This document shows, piece by piece, positions 50,823 through 62,982 of a stretch of 64,000 nucleotides of DNA; the first letter of the stretch is position 1, and each line of letters opens with the position of its first letter. The position numbers were made by a program, and so were the translations under genes. Under the pieces are notes generated by a model. That model worked only from the letters and a program-made list of their open reading frames with translations, made no database searches and was not told the DNA's origin. Source of the DNA: Pomacea canaliculata (taxonomy: Eukaryota; Mollusca; Gastropoda; Architaenioglossa; Ampullariidae); contig NC_037602.1 in assembly GCF_003073045.1 (NCBI RefSeq), positions 6,992,464-7,056,463 on the forward strand, written 5' to 3'.

Positions 50823-52090
50823 CATCTCTTAAATGCTTGTTACTCTACATATAAATAGGGACCTAAGAATTTCCCTTTATCTTTCATCTGTTTGTCCGGA
50901 AAAAACTCATCTGAGTCATTATAAAAATGAACACGAGACGCTGTAATGAAAACGAAATTGTCCGCCAGCAAGTCTTATTGTCTTTAAGAATCGAGCTGGA
51001 TATGCTCGTTAAGATCGCTTTTAGACCAGAAAAATTACGGCAAGAAAGAAAGAAAGAACTTTAGCAGAAGGACGAATAGGCAGAGAGATAGAAAGAACAA
51101 GGTATAATATAGTCACAAAGTGTAGACTGCTTAAAGTGTAAGCACTGAGTGTCTTTTGCATCCCATAGCCGACCTTCACCTTTTATTCGGGCAAAAGTGC
51201 ATCTTAAGTAAGCGATGTCAGTTAATTCACTATCAATGTTTTCTTATCCACCATTGTTGACATATTTTGAAAAGTGGCCTTGTATGACGTTTATTGTTTA
51301 CTTGTAATTAATGAGGAACAAGCTGTTGGCTCAGTTTGTGGGAGCCTGTTAGGCACACAACACTCGGATCAGATGGTGTAAGCCGTAACAACGAGAACTG
51401 TTACGTGATATGATCGAAACTTATTATTTTTATTTGCACCTTTTCAGTTATCTTCTTGTAGATTTGACTGATTTTAAAAAATACATTCTGTTAAGTTCAT
51501 TTCAAGTGCTTTCTACGCGGTTTCCAGCCTGGTGAGTCCCTAGAAACCGCTGGTCTTTCCGTCCAACTTGCTTGTTTCGGCCATGTCGCTTGACACGTTA
51601 TCTTACGAAAGCAATCGTCCATCCCCCACATCGCCTTCTCTGCTTCGTCTGCACTTTCTTTCTTCAGTCTCACACGGCATATGTAATGCGATATTTTTGC
51701 TGCCATAATTTTTTTCTCGTCAACTGATTACATTATCAATTACGGCCAATTCCCTGTTTCAGACCTCAGCAGAAAAGAACTATTCTTCAACGGAACGTAA
51801 CTTTCCTGGAGGACAATTTCGTTTTCATTACAATGTCTTGTGTATTAAAGAGTACGTTTTCGTAATGCCTCATAGATTTGTTTTAGACAGGCAGATGTAA
51901 GGTGGAAGAAAATTGCTTGGTCGCTACTTATTAATAGCGTAAGAAGCATTTGACAGATTTTATGTTGTTTTGAAGGAAAGACGCTCGGCCTATATTAAAG
52001 CATTGAGCTCAGCGATGGAAAATAGTAATATTAATAATTAGTTGGCATTGATTTGCTGTTTTCTCTACAATTTTCTCAGAGATATTGCTG
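50823..52090. other. Spacer before GH10 gene B
   Basis: No supported gene. A 69-codon frame on the minus strand at 51497-51706 is more GC-rich than its surroundings but has no recognised motif. From about 51790 the sequence aligns with the spacer of unit 1. Confidence 0.4.
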
Positions 52091-52094
52091 TAGA

Positions 52095-52193
52095 GACACG
52101 TGTATTCATTTAATATGCAGCTTTGTTCATGCCTTCTATAAAAATGGTACTTGCCACGCCAACTTTACTCTGACGATTTTGGAGGTCCTTCAG
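52095..52193 (+). promoter_or_regulatory. Core promoter and 5' exon of GH10 gene B
   Basis: E-box CACGTG (52097-52102) and TATA box TATAAAAA (52137-52144), 40 bp apart, as in gene A. A leader exon ends at 52193 (GGAGGTCCTTCAG then GTAAAT). Its partner acceptor is at 52620-52621 (TTTTGCAG), 18 bases before the start codon. Confidence 0.7.
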
Positions 52194-52639
52194 GTAAATC
52201 ATTCACTTCTCTCTACGTCTTTGTCCGTCGGCTCCTGAAGTGAACGCAACACATTCTATGGATGGGACATCAGTCTCTTTCCATAGAGAGCTCATTCCTC
52301 TCTTGCAAGTTTGCTTCAACAATCTGAAGGCGCTTGCTTATTTTCATCATTCATTTGTTTAAACATGTCTTTATTTTACTATTTCTGTTTTAAGACACTG
52401 ATTCGAGGTATAGCCCTTAAAGTACTTTAAATTGTAAATTTTGTTTCCTAATGTCTATACCGTTGGTCAACATTTATTTACCATTCTAAAACACTCTTAA
52501 GCCCAGATCGTAAAACCCTAATCACGTGTTAACAGAATATCTTTCTAAATGCAAAGAAAAAAAATATCGTATCGCGCTAAGAACAGTTCATGGATGCTGG
52601 AGTTGGGATCTCCTTTTGCAGAGACGTGGTCTAACTAAA

Positions 52640-55600
52640 ATGAAGACAATTGTAGTTTTCGTGCTGCTCATAATGCTGGAGACGGGTCTAGGTCAGAATT
52701 TGCTGGACAACCCCAGCTTCGAGGGAGATCTGACGGGCACGTGGGAGAACAATGGGTTCCTGATGGAGCGAGTGAGTGTCGACAAGGTGGACGGTAACTT
52801 CGCACTCAAGGCCAGTTACCGGTGAGGTCTACTGTGACAACACGCCTACCAATGCTTTTCCCCCTGTTTCCTCTCTGGCAGCATTTCGCGTTTCTTTATA
52901 ACGACTCCGCAGACGTTAAAACGTGTAGTAAGTAACATTGCTAGAGAGATTTTGTTTTTCATGTTTTAGCGATCGAAGTCTCGAAGGACCACTTCAGGTG
53001 CTGTACGGCTTGAAGACCGGCGCTCGCTATGAACTAAGCGTTTTCGTCAAGGTGCTTAACGATCTTTCCGGCACCCTTTGGCAGAATATCAAAGTCACTA
53101 TGCAGTACGAGTTTGTCAATCCAAGTAAGTCTTGCAACTTTAAGCTCAAAGAAAAGGCAAAACTTAAGTTAAGGTTGTTTATACAATGATAATAAATGAC
53201 GAAATCTGTTACTGCTCTGGATACACAAATGCTTGCATATGTGTACATGAAAATCTCTAATTGTAAATTTTCTTCCGCTCATGTAACAGCTGAGATCGGT
53301 TATTATGTCATCGCCAACCGAGGCCTCTGTAACACTTCCATGGGGTGGATTAAGATCAATGGCAGTATGAACGCGCCAGAAAGAGGTAAGCAGTGCCGTC
53401 ATAGGGAATCTCGTCTTTTGCCTTATGTAGTATTAAAACGCAGATTAGGTAGATAGAAGTCTGGACTTTTGCAGTTCATATAAAACGGAGTATTTAAAAG
53501 CGATTGATTTTTATGATCGTCTGTATGTGGGTAATAAATCTTTGTCGACTCTCTTTAAATTACCCGCTAAACTTTTATGGATTATGTAGTGTAAGAAGGC
53601 ATCAAGGACCACGTAGTCCAGACGAGAAATTGATCTGATATTTTTTTTTTAGATTTTCAGAAAAAAATTCTCTCAGTTTGTACTTAATGCTTTTCTTTCT
53701 TCGATTTATTCGGTCATTCTAAATTTACAAACAGCGTTCAACTGGGCCCGGCTTGCGATACGAGGTCCTGATCCAGGGGTGGACTTTTTGGTGGACAACG
53801 CCGCTCTGTATGAAGTCCCTGAGAACACCAACTGGCTCGCTGATTCCTACACTAACATCGACACATACAGGAAGTCCAACGTTAATATTAAGTAAGTAAA
53901 ATGTTTTTTGTCCTATTTACATGCTGTCTCGCTCTTGTTAAAGACAGTAATCGTGTCTTTACAGTCGAAGTAGGAAATGGTCATGAAACAAGTAAACTTA
54001 AAAAAAAAAAATTGTAATCACTTGTTTATGCAGTGTGCGTCACTGTGTATCCGCGCGCGCGTGTGCGTTTACCTAATTTTGTATGTGCTTGTGTTTTCAT
54101 ATTTTTTCAGTTTCACTCTGCCGTCTGGCGTGTCCTCTTCTCAGTTTGATGTTCAGGTAATTTCCACCAAACAAATGACAATATTTCTGGCTGTACAATT
54201 TGTGAACAGCTTGTAGCAGAGCGCAATATTTGCACTAACTGATCTTAATGGCTGAAAGTAACAAGAATGTGATGATAATGATGATGATTGATGATTGATG
54301 ATGATGATTTTGCAGATACGATTAAAAAAGCACCTGTACCCTTTCGGAGTAAAAGTAAAAGACACGCAAATGTCAACAAAGGCCTCTAATTTATACAGCC
54401 AACTGATCTTCAACATGTTCAACTGGGCCACAGTGCAGAGCTACAAGTGGAAGTTCGATAAAGGAAACTTGGTAAATATATCAATTAAACTTTGCGTTTT
54501 GGCTTCTCTTAAGAGTTCAAATTATCCCCCTGTTGTTGAAATTGCATTCAAGCAGCGACCTCCGTCCTCCTGTCGTTATGGTGTATCAACAAAAATGTTT
54601 GCTATGGCCTCTTCTACGGCTTTCCTTTGTCTCGTCAGATGATAGGCGTTGGCCAAAGGTAACTGAGCTCGTGAGTGACAGTGGAAGTAACTTTGACCAC
54701 GCACGTTAACACATTACTGCAGGGGAACGTTATGCATAATTCTTACGCGTATGTCAATTACATAATACACACAGATCACGAGCCCGATCTTTTCTTTTCT
54801 CTGATCAAAAGACTTGCGAATCAAGAAACAACATTTCTTAAAACGTCAAGTCATTTTAAGTCTTAGTCTCGAAGAAAAAATTCTTTTCATTAGAAATGGT
54901 AACTTTTTGTAATATATGGCAAATCATTTTTAGGGGTGGGGGCTGGGACTAAACACAGGTGGGGTAATTTGTTGAAATAAAGAAGTAAATGGAAAAAAAT
55001 ATTGCAATTGACAAGTGTAGTCTAATGTGTAATGGAGATAACCGGGAAATTAGGGTGTAATAGGTGGACTTTACTGAGGTCTTCTTTTGCAGACAAATCC
55101 AGACTTCAGTAATGCAGTAAATGCCGCCAACGTCCTCGTCTCAAGCGGGTGAGCATCATCATTATCATTTAGTTATTGTCCTGATCAAAATAAACTTACT
55201 AAAGAGTAAGAGAATAAGCACAAAATTAGTACCTTATTTTTTAATTGTACTCCCACACTTTTCAATGTGTAATGTAGTGCTACTTTATTAATATAATGCT
55301 ATAACAGAACACAATACAACACAATACACTACAACTTTATTGGTCCATTAGGGCAATTACAGGTAGTGCTCATATGCTAGCAATACACAGATAAATACAT
55401 TTGTACACATGTGCACATTTACTACAGTAAATAAGTTGTTTCTTTCACACACGCACACACACAGAGAGAAGATTCAGTTGGTGGCTTTAGGTCACACCAG
55501 GCTAACACAAGATCACGGCAAGTTGAAGATTTCAAGCGAATGGCACGTGAAATGAATGAGTTGTGGATGCGATTCTTTGTGCATACAGGCATTGATTACC

Positions 55601-58600
55601 TGCAGCTAGACCACAAGAGTTAGAATTCACATGCAAACACATGATCAGAAACAGAGGATGCGTAATGCCTTCCTGAGGTTTTGCTGATGACAAAAGGCTG
55701 CCAAGTCCCTCTACCTGTTTCCGGTGATCTTGAAACAGATATTAACAAGAAAGACAAGACTTTCCGTCACCTAGGGAGAGTCTGTGGAACAAAGAGATGA
55801 AAGAAAAAGTGATGAGACATACAAAGAAGGACTGACAAAACCGAGTGAGAATGACAGTTGACAGAGAAAGTTCGCGCTTGAGCTACAGGCGATGATGGGT
55901 CTTACGGAGGATTATGTCAGTTTTGACGTTCCATTTAAGATGGTTATCGAAGATAGCCCTTAAATATTTGTGATTCTTTGAGGCATTCAGGACAAGGAAA
56001 TGTTCGTCATAGCAGCGTACAATTTCAGGAAGAGCACCACCATGAGTATGTTTATTCTTATTAAAAATATGACAGCAAGGCAATGTCATCAGCAACTGGT
56101 CTGAAGTTATTGAGTTGACTGGGCCTAGTGGTGTTTGAGACAGAATTGACTGAAGGTATATTTGTTAGTCTAGAACCGATGACTGCTTAAATTGTCTATA
56201 TTTGTGTGTATGTTGTCATCGTGACCATTATTTTTGTTGTTGTCAATTTTGTTGCTGCTCTTGTCATTGTTAGTATTGTTGATAATATAATTGTCTTCCT
56301 AATCATCATCATCATTATTATTGCTTTTTGTAGATTGAAAGTTCGCGGACACAATATCATATGGGACGTGGCTGACAACATACCGGATGCGGTTAAGGCG
56401 CTGAGTGGACAGGAACTTAGAGACGAGGTGGACAAACACGTGCAGTACATGTGTAATCTTGGTCTTGGCAAGTAAGTGCATCTACTCTCTCTTTCCCTTC
56501 TCATCGTCGTAAGAGGTCTACACTAGCTCCTCAGATAAGCCTCAGGTCGCCTGTCGATTCAACCACAGACCTGTGTCGATTCGATCACGGAGTACAGTGC
56601 CTCTTTAGCAGAATAACACTTCTGTTATTCGTTGTATGTAAACAAAACTACATTTTCAATACAGTTTAGTCCTGTGATATACGTAGATTACCTACCATTG
56701 TTAATAAATGCTTTTCGAAGTAATGTTGCGCAAAGATACATGAGTAGGAGCTAGAAAATATGTTTATTGTTTAGTTTAATTTACACTGTAGCAGAGCAGT
56801 CGGAAAGGCAGAGCCGTACCGCTCATAGCAACAAATATGGCTTATTAAAAGCGACTACGAATATAAAACTAAACAGCACATAGCTGGTGTGAGTCTGAGT
56901 ATAACAAAGGCCATCATGCAGAGTGCCCTGTGAATATTAAGCTCAATTAGAAAGGATGCTAACATTTAATATATTGATTTACAAAAAATATTTTATCAAA
57001 GTAGTTCCCCCCCCACACACACACAGAGAGACACGATTAAAAAAAGGGGGAAGCTTTGCGTGCACTGGTCAACCAAAAGTTATGAAGAAGACTGGATCAA
57101 AATGTACCCGCTTCGTGGCCTTATTATCACATGGATGATGACGTGGCTGAAACGACTATAGGCAGTGATCGAATCTTGACGTGGTCGAATCGAAAAAGTT
57201 CGAACTGACTGGCCCCCAAGCCTTTCTTTATGTCTATTTCTGTCTGTCAGACTGGCCCACTGGGACGTCATGAACGAGATGACCCATGGTCTATACTATG
57301 AGGAGAAGTTAGAGGATCGGAACTTCACCAAAAATCTTTTCCGACAAATGAAGACCTGTGACAATGTCACGAAGCTGTTCTTTAACGACTACCAGGCTGT
57401 TGACATCGGAGGGTCTACAGAGGTAAGAGCCAGAGAAATCTTAAGAATCTTCTGTACAAAGACGGACGCCGTCATAAGATCGAGGTCAGCTCATTACTTA
57501 CTGTTACGAACATTTTTTTAGTTTGACTTGTTTCCGAGGTTAATTTACATCCGGTTCGCTATACCATCACCTCCAGGGAGCTCTCTCTAACCATCACAAT
57601 GTACTGAAAGTAAGATATCGAGGTCTGCCGACCTGCGGGGTCTAAATCTCCAGCATTCAGAGGAAACCTCGATACTTTCGATCAATAATTACCTCCGTGG
57701 CAACCTTACTTCATGATTACTTTTCCTTTGTAGTATCTCACCGACCTCATCAGTATGCAGTATTTTGATGACGTCCAAGTGTAGATACACAAAAACAGGG
57801 AGCTTAAGTTTGATGTAGCATAACTAAATATAACTCGGTACCGTTAGAAAGAGATAAATAGAACTAGAAATGAGTGTTTATTTCCTGCTTTTATGTTTCC
57901 AGGAGTACTACCAGATGATGTTAGAGTACCTCAATGAAAACGTCCCCGTGGAAGGTTTGGGAGTACAGGGTCACTTTCAAGAATATCTTGCCGTTGATCC
58001 CACGTTGATCCTGGTACTTTTACAATCACGCTGATAATTCTATTGCAGTCTGTTTTAACCTTTGTCACAAATTTCTATACTCTAACGATACGGCGGAAAA
58101 TGTGATAAATCTGGGAACAGGTGTCGTTTGTCGAAGTTCCTTATGAGTAAACAGTTGTTACAGAATACCAGGCTGCTAGGCACCAGGCGAAATTACATTC
58201 AATTGATAAGAGCTGATTACATGAGCGAATGTTGTCCAAGAGAAACATGTTATGGTTTGTATCTAGAATTGTAATTTAAGTAGACGAATTAAAGACAATT
58301 ATCGGATGTTTTAATAAATAATGAGCATAAATTAGTTTTAAAATCCGCAGAAGGAACTCGCCTTTACGTTATATGTCATTTGTACCCTACCCGCAAGTTA
58401 AACTGTGAGTGAAAATTGCACCCCTGTAGACTTGTAACCAGTGTCTGTATAGATAAATTTATTGAAGTAATGTGCAGTGGTTCTCACTTTTTTTTCTTTT
58501 CTTTTATATTAGCACTACGCAGTTTCCTGTTTAAAGGGTTGGGGAACGTCGCACAACGTTTCTGAATGTCTTTTCATATATACACTCACATCAATCATAC

Positions 58601-61600
58601 TGGGATAAATTGCGTAAACAGAGTAGCTTTGCAAATCAGAGTTAGTTTTTACAAACAGTTCAGAGAGAGAGGTCGCGGACATTCGCACTCTTGCGCACTT
58701 TGCTGTTCACTTTAATCTTTCCGTCTAAGTTATCTAACTACAAGATTTTAATTTGTATTGGTAATAATTCAAATATCTTCAATTGCTATTAAGTTAACAT
58801 TTCATTAAGTAACCTTGATTGCAATTCAGCTGTTGCCATTTCGGTGTCTCAGCATGATTGTTTTATATATTTCGTCAAAATGTATTGATAGTTTCACAAA
58901 AATACGTTTGTTCGGCGCATATTAGGCAGTTGAGTTCTAAAGTTTATGGCTTGCTGTTGTATAAATTGTATTTCAGAAAAGAGTCGACCGTTTGGCAACG
59001 TTAGGGATAGATGTCGTTATGACCGAGTTTGACGTCCAGTCGCCGGACCACGTGCAGCGCGCTGATTGGATAGAAGACGCCATGCGTGCAATGTTCAGTC
59101 ATCCTGCCATGAAGGGCATCGTCTACTGGAGTTTCTGGGACCAGGACACGCAAAATGTTAACAGAGAGCTTATTCAGGGAACCAACGTGACGGTACGATT
59201 CCTGTTGTCTGTGTTCTGTCTCAATAAACAATACTACACATTGGTTTTCATTAGACATAGCCAATCTAGAGTTAAGCTTTTCAAGGATCATGCTACACAT
59301 GCTTACCAACAATGCTTAGTTTCATCTTATTCTATATAAATATATGTATTTCTTCTGTATATGTAGCTATAGGATTTCATTTAGAGTATTAATTTACGTG
59401 TATCATTAATCGGTGTAGATTATAGAGCCTGGACAGCGGTTCTTTTGTCTGATAAAAAAAGAATGGACAACAAATTTGACTAGAAACCTTGGCAGCGACT
59501 TAAACGTCTTCTTCCGTGGGTTTCGAGGCGACTACCAAGTGATTATCAAAAGGTCAGGAGTACCGATACAGGTGGAATCATTCAGCTTGGGATCAAGCGA
59601 TATGACCGTCAACATAAAAGTTGCCAACAAAACAAGTAGGTGTTTTTTCAATTAGTAAAATAACTCCAGTTGACTTTACAGAAATGAACCATGTGATTAT
59701 TATCAATGAAAAAATAGGTTTTGATTCTCATGAAGTTCAATATATCGTCAAATTAAGGTGACATAAAGAATTTTTCTTCTTTGGCAAACCTTTTGTCACT
59801 TAGCTTAATAATTAGCAACTAGAACGGTCTTGTCCTCACTCACTCACTCAGCGGCAGCAAACGTGCCGGAAGACAAGGACTATGTACCCAGGTGTGTCAG
59901 CCATCGCGGCCAGAAGCCTCTGGGGCTGCAGTCCACGTCATCAACAAACATGCAGCTCACCTGCGTCAACGTCGAGTCCACTCCCTCTGGTGGCAACGAA
60001 GATGACGTGGCATCGGTCACCTGCGGAACGGACCGCGTCATGACAGGCTGCACGAGCTACCAGAACGTGAGCATTTCAGCGTTTATCTCTTACCAGGCGA
60101 CAGCCATGCATTTGATTGCCTCATGGTTTAAACAGCAGATCATCACCCACAAAGAAAATAGCAATGATTATTAAGTTACAAACAAATTGTTTGTACGTGT
60201 GAAGTCCAAATCTAGTCGCCCTTTCATCTCGTTAAAACGAAGTGCACACATTTTAATGACATTGATGGCTTCTAGGTCTTGAATCTATGGGTGTCAGACC
60301 TTTATAAAAACAGTTCATACAGTCTTTTTTGACTTAACACCTGTGCACATGACGACAAAACGACGAAACATGCAAATGATCTAACATTCTCGGTTAGAAA
60401 GACACATATCTGGAGCAAGTCTTTTAGAGATTGTTCTACGTCTGTCTTGTCCTCATCGCAGGCCATGCTTTGGACGAGGAAAGGAGAGCAGGTTACCATT
60501 GAGAACGGAGTGGCCGTGTGCAAAGCGTACAACGGTCGAAACTCGTCAGCAGGTAATTAATTAAAACATAAGTCAAACGCTTTTCTCACTCCAAAAAACT
60601 AAGTTGTGTGAGCATATATTGAAAACATATTTTGAAATAAAGTAATTTTAAGGAACTGGTGTATGATCCAGTAATATTTCATAAGAATATATTGGATTTT
60701 CTGGGCTTTTTATATTTTACTTTAAAGAAAAATCTATTTTATTTAAAACAATTTGCCCCACCTTAAAAGACCAAAAATGCCTTATCGTTACATATATTCA
60801 CACACACGAGTGGTCCATATCGTTACCTAGCCACAACCAGTCGCGACCTTGGGAAGTAAGTGATAGACGGGACCACTCAAGAATAATAATTGCACATCAC
60901 ACCTCTCTTTCTCTGTCTCCCTCTAGCCCCCCAGGTCGTAAAACTGCATGTGGTCGAAGGAGAAGAAAAAAACCACTACGTCGGGTGTCCGGTTCTAATA
61001 AAAAATATTAACACCTGGCACAATAAACACGAGGCTACACTGCCCTGTACCATTTACGTACAAATAAAGGTTCCGCTAAAGTTTGTTATTTTTATGTCTT
61101 GAGTGGACCTATGATTGTACAAAAAGGTTTGCCACAGACCAGTCCGTGCCTCAGTGTGTGTGTGTTTTTTTTTTTCATTTATTCTCCCATACATTCTATC
61201 CACACCTGCAGTCCGTAAGTCGCAATGGGGTTAAAATAATAAAAAAAAGAGAGGCACGGACTGGTCCGTGACACGGTTAGTATTCGTCCACTTCTCTCCG
61301 TGCTGGCTGATCTCTTGAGGAGATAATGAGTAGCGTGAATGTTCACTGGCCTCTGCCTCGAGACACACTGGCACCGAATGACCACAATACGGAAATAGCG
61401 GCGTTCCTTGACCTCACACCCTTTTTGGTTTCCCTCTACCAGTGTCCACTCGTCCGTTTGGCTGCACGCTTGAAGTAAGAAGTATTCTATAGAGTGTAAA
61501 TGCGACGCATTGAAGACAACCTTTTTAATTAAGACGTCAGTCTGATAATATGTTTTACATCTGTTTGTGTTTAGGCGTAACTGCAGCTGCACGGTGTTGC

Positions 61601-62982
61601 AAGGTGTCAGGCTTGAGTTGTGAGTTCCGGGTGGCAGGACCATCCTTGACCTTTGGCGGCGCTCAGGCCGAGGCCCTCTGTTCTACAAATACCCTGCTTA
61701 TAGGTAAAACACAGTGTCTTGCATTTGTAAAGCTCTAGTCACATGTTCTCGTTACATTCTGCATGCATACTGGTCTGAAATGTTGTAAGACAAGGTGCAC
61801 TAAATTTCCTTGTGTTAGAGACACAAGCTTATCTTGTAGACTTCTACAGTTACTAAGCGCTCAACTATTACTGATTCAAGTGACTGGTGCTGAATTTATT
61901 ATCCATATTTTTATAGCTTCTTTATTGATTCTTTAACAATTATTCAACTTGCTAACTTTTCAAATATAGGTTGCTCCAGTTACAGTAAGTACCCCGATAT
62001 GAATGGGGCATATGCCAACGACACAGCGAACAGTTGCGTGGCTGAGGGTGGCAACCCCGTATCTACAAATCCTGCTGAACGTTCAGGTTGGCTGATTTGT
62101 GTCATTATATAAATACAGTGTTCATTACTCAGTCATATGTGGGCTGTAGATTACTACTGACAGTTGTTGCTGTATAAAATCAATGTTCGTATATTTCAGT
62201 GTCTGAATTGTTAATAGCATTAGTATTACTGTGTAAGTTTAATTTTTGGCGCATTTAAACTTTTAATTTTTGTTTATTTTTACAGGATCCGTTGCTTACT
62301 CAGCATGCTGTTCGTGTCCGGACATGTCGTGCACGCACGTGTCATCACTTCCGACAACTCTTGGTGCAGGTGATTACCAAGGAGTGACCTGCCCTTTCAA
62401 TACTTCCATGGTCTCGTGCAATTACTTTGCTCCGAATGGCAGGTCAGGCGGAGCCAGGATCGTTGGTAAGTTTCAAAACTCGTAAACCAAAAGGTAATGG
62501 TGACTGGAGATGTTTAAAATTACGGAACAGTACTTTTCCCTGGATGTAAAGGCCAGTATTTGGCGAGCTGATCATGGGTAATTTTGCAATTAAGTACACT
62601 ATTTTCAACGTGGATTATTGAATATTTAAATTAAAGTTTTTACTGGGGTTTTAACTTGATCTTTCCTGAAGATAGTGTAGATTTATATACATCTCACTAT
62701 AGTTTATCACACTGTTACAAATTATCAATTTTATAGTATAAAAGTATATAGTATAAGCAGTTAATTTCCAGGGATAGCTGTAATCATTCTTCCATAATTT
62801 ATTAGTTATTTCAAGAACATTTATATTTGAAAAAGTTTATAGCATGGAAGAATCGGATTGTTCATCTACTTTTACTGTTTAATTCAGAGACCAATGGCGT
62901 CGAGGAATGCAGAGCATACATGGGAGACAACTTATCTGCAGGGTCACGAGGCGTCATAGCGACGGCAACGTGTTGTATGTAA
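52640..62982 (+). CDS. Secreted GH10 endoglucanase/xylanase-like enzyme with PCSK9-like C-terminal domain, copy B
   Basis: Coding exons: 52640-52821, 52970-53124, 53290-53385, 53735-53891, 54111-54156, 54316-54471, 55093-55148, 56334-56471, 57251-57422, 57903-58013, 58977-59192, 59419-59635, 59852-60066, 60462-60552, 61575-61703, 61970-62086, 62286-62465, 62888-62982; 2529 bp, 842 aa, all phases consistent. Residues 1-18 are a signal peptide (MKTIVVFVLLIMLETGLG). About 19-195 is a CBM4/9-type carbohydrate-binding region. About 200-495 is a GH10 barrel: RGHNIIWD, acid/base Glu338 in AHWDVMNEMTHG, nucleophile Glu440 in VVMTEFDVQ, YWSFWDQD. About 496-567 is a beta-rich extension. Residues 568-842 hold about 20 Cys in three modules with LxGCSSY, CxAxxG and ASCC/RCC patterns, as in the PCSK9 V domain. 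Predicted role: extracellular hydrolysis of beta-1,4-glucan or xylan, perhaps in the gut. The C-terminal domain's partner is unknown. Confidence 0.9.
55300..56150 (-). mobile_element. LINE 3' end inserted in an intron of GH10 gene B
   Basis: The minus strand carries reverse-transcriptase-like text (EIVRCYDEHFLVLNASKNHK and YLRAIFDNHLKWNVKTDIIL, matching the usual WCDDNFLxLNxSKTK ... YLGxxxDxxLKW). It then runs through broken sequence to an end with CCTAATGGACCAATAAAGTT and a (TGTATTG)-like simple tail, as in CR1/L2-like LINEs. Gene A lacks it at this intron, so it inserted after the duplication. Confidence 0.7.
60808..60878. repeat. Small inverted repeat in GH10 gene B intron
   Basis: GAGTGGTCC (60808-60816) and GGACCACTC (60870-60878) are exact reverse complements around 53 bases. 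CTTGAGTGG near 61098 may be a third related end. It may be a MITE edge; the limits are uncertain. Confidence 0.35.
61133..61270. mobile_element. 138-bp MITE with 20-bp inverted ends
   Basis: CACAGACCAGTCCGTGCCTC (61133-61152) and, reversed, CACGGACCAGTCCGTGCCTC (61251-61270) differ at one base. The inside is noncoding with a T run. It lies in the intron before the exon at 61575 and is absent from gene A. Confidence 0.75.

Noticed and set aside
51497-51706. 69-codon minus-strand frame with Trp/Lys-rich text
   Set aside because: Slightly unlike its surroundings, but no family match, no splice signals, and no counterpart in unit 1.
61179-61643. Open frame of 154 codons on the minus strand
   Set aside because: It runs antisense through a MITE and the real exon at 61575-61703; the sense exon has family motifs, so this is a shadow.
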